Shown in pieces: positions 63,774 to 64,000 of a DNA stretch of 64,000 bases. This stretch comes from Halocatena halophila (GTDB taxonomy: Archaea; Halobacteriota; Halobacteria; Halobacteriales; Haloarculaceae), in the NCBI GenBank assembly GCA_027563145.1, contig CP071306.1, positions 806,001-870,000 on the forward strand, given 5' to 3'. Position 1 is the first letter of the stretch, and each line of letters opens with the position of its first letter. The notes beneath the pieces were generated by a model, which saw only the letters and a program-made list of their open reading frames with translations, was not told where the DNA came from and made no database searches. The translations under genes and the position numbers were made by a program.

Positions 63774-64000
63774 TCACTCCTTTTTGATTGCCGGATTCGT
63801 CACGGCACCGTTTGCCGCCGAATCGAACGCCGCACCGTACTTTGCGAGCACGCCGCCCGTGTAGTTCGGGGTTGGTGCATCCATTGTGGCCCGCCGCTCC
63901 TCAATCGTTTTCTCTGAGAGCGCAACGTCGAGCTGGCGCGCTTCGATGTCGATCGAAATCGTATCACCGTCTTCGAGAACGCCGATCGGGCCCCCGACGA
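63774..64000 (-). CDS. ilvD: Dihydroxy-acid dehydratase, C-terminal part only
   Basis: The last 75 residues of IlvD, cut by the window edge. The end matches the family: GGPIGVLEDGDTISIDIEAR, then LDVALSEKTIEERRATMDAP and TGGVLAKYGAAFDSAANGAV. The enzyme makes the 2-oxo acids that IlvE aminates. Confidence 0.93.
   Translation of the reverse strand, partial: VGGPIGVLEDGDTISIDIEARQLDVALSEKTIEERRATMDAPTPNYTGGVLAKYGAAFDSAANGAVTNPAIKKE

Noticed and set aside
1-64000. CRISPR arrays, insertion sequences, prophage or integrase genes
   Set aside because: No regular short repeats, transposase or integrase motifs were seen in the reading frames; the accessory stretches carry only decayed genes and unknown pairs.

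Overview
The window is chromosomal DNA of a halophilic archaeon (class Halobacteria). The proteins are strongly acidic, most promoters look leaderless with a TATA-like element 24-29 bp before the start codon, and the gene set is archaeal: proteasome-activating nucleotidase, TFB, TFS, RfcL, ribosomal protein S8e, MptA, TrmB and bat-type HTH regulators, haloarchaeal DUF families and Tat signal peptides. I cannot name the genus. Genes are densely packed on both strands with many ATGA or GTGA stop-start overlaps. I saw no rRNA operon, CRISPR array, complete insertion sequence or prophage.

Layout. 1-10 kb: partial tRNA-Lys, a TrkA-N/DHH protein, a PRC-barrel protein, a candidate structured RNA, a DUF5816-like protein, PAN, a malic enzyme/phosphotransacetylase, haem A synthase (CtaA), RfcL and a Tat-exported LruC-type protein. 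10-17 kb: a GNAT enzyme, an ABC exporter pair, gcvT-gcvH, then a minus-strand tetrapyrrole operon (AhbA/B-like siroheme decarboxylase, precorrin-2 dehydrogenase, hemA) that feeds the siroheme route to haem. 17-25 kb: a zinc-finger microprotein, an exported alpha/beta hydrolase, and a complete histidine-degradation operon hutU-hutG-hutI-hutH with a divergent HTH regulator.

25-28 kb is the most accessory-looking part: a decayed methyltransferase, a PP2C-like phosphatase broken at a run of seven G, and a helical-repeat, coiled-coil, three-helix membrane protein starting 5 bp after it. 28-35 kb: an MFS transporter, DUF3054, a HAD hydrolase, hisD behind a palindromic promoter, two divergent PhoU-type regulators, S8e and DUF2240. 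35-43 kb: a bat-type regulator, an amidohydrolase lipoprotein, a GNAT pseudogene, ilvE, aroC, tRNA-Ser(UGA), NAD kinase, GTP cyclohydrolase MptA and a TrmB regulator. 43-54 kb: a thioredoxin-like DUF255 protein, a YedK/HMCES-type DNA-crosslink protein, a TIGR00300 protein, a ZIP transporter, a 36-residue zinc microprotein, a YkgJ protein, TFS, a GHMP/beta-RFAP-synthase-like protein, the potassium system trkA-trkH with a small membrane protein, and a TFB. 54-64 kb: a winged-helix regulator facing an unrecognised Tat-type protein, a methyltransferase, the adk-DUF106-cmk-truB run, tRNA-Pro(GGG), a beta-propeller lipoprotein, another GNAT, an AI-2E-type exporter and the 3' end of ilvD.

The parts most worth a second look are the structured RNA near 2.24-2.40 kb, the phosphatase/membrane-protein pair at 26.2-28.2 kb, the isolated gene pair at 54.1-56.5 kb, the two decayed genes, and several familiar enzymes with altered key residues (DHH protein, CtaA, CMP kinase, PAN C-terminus).
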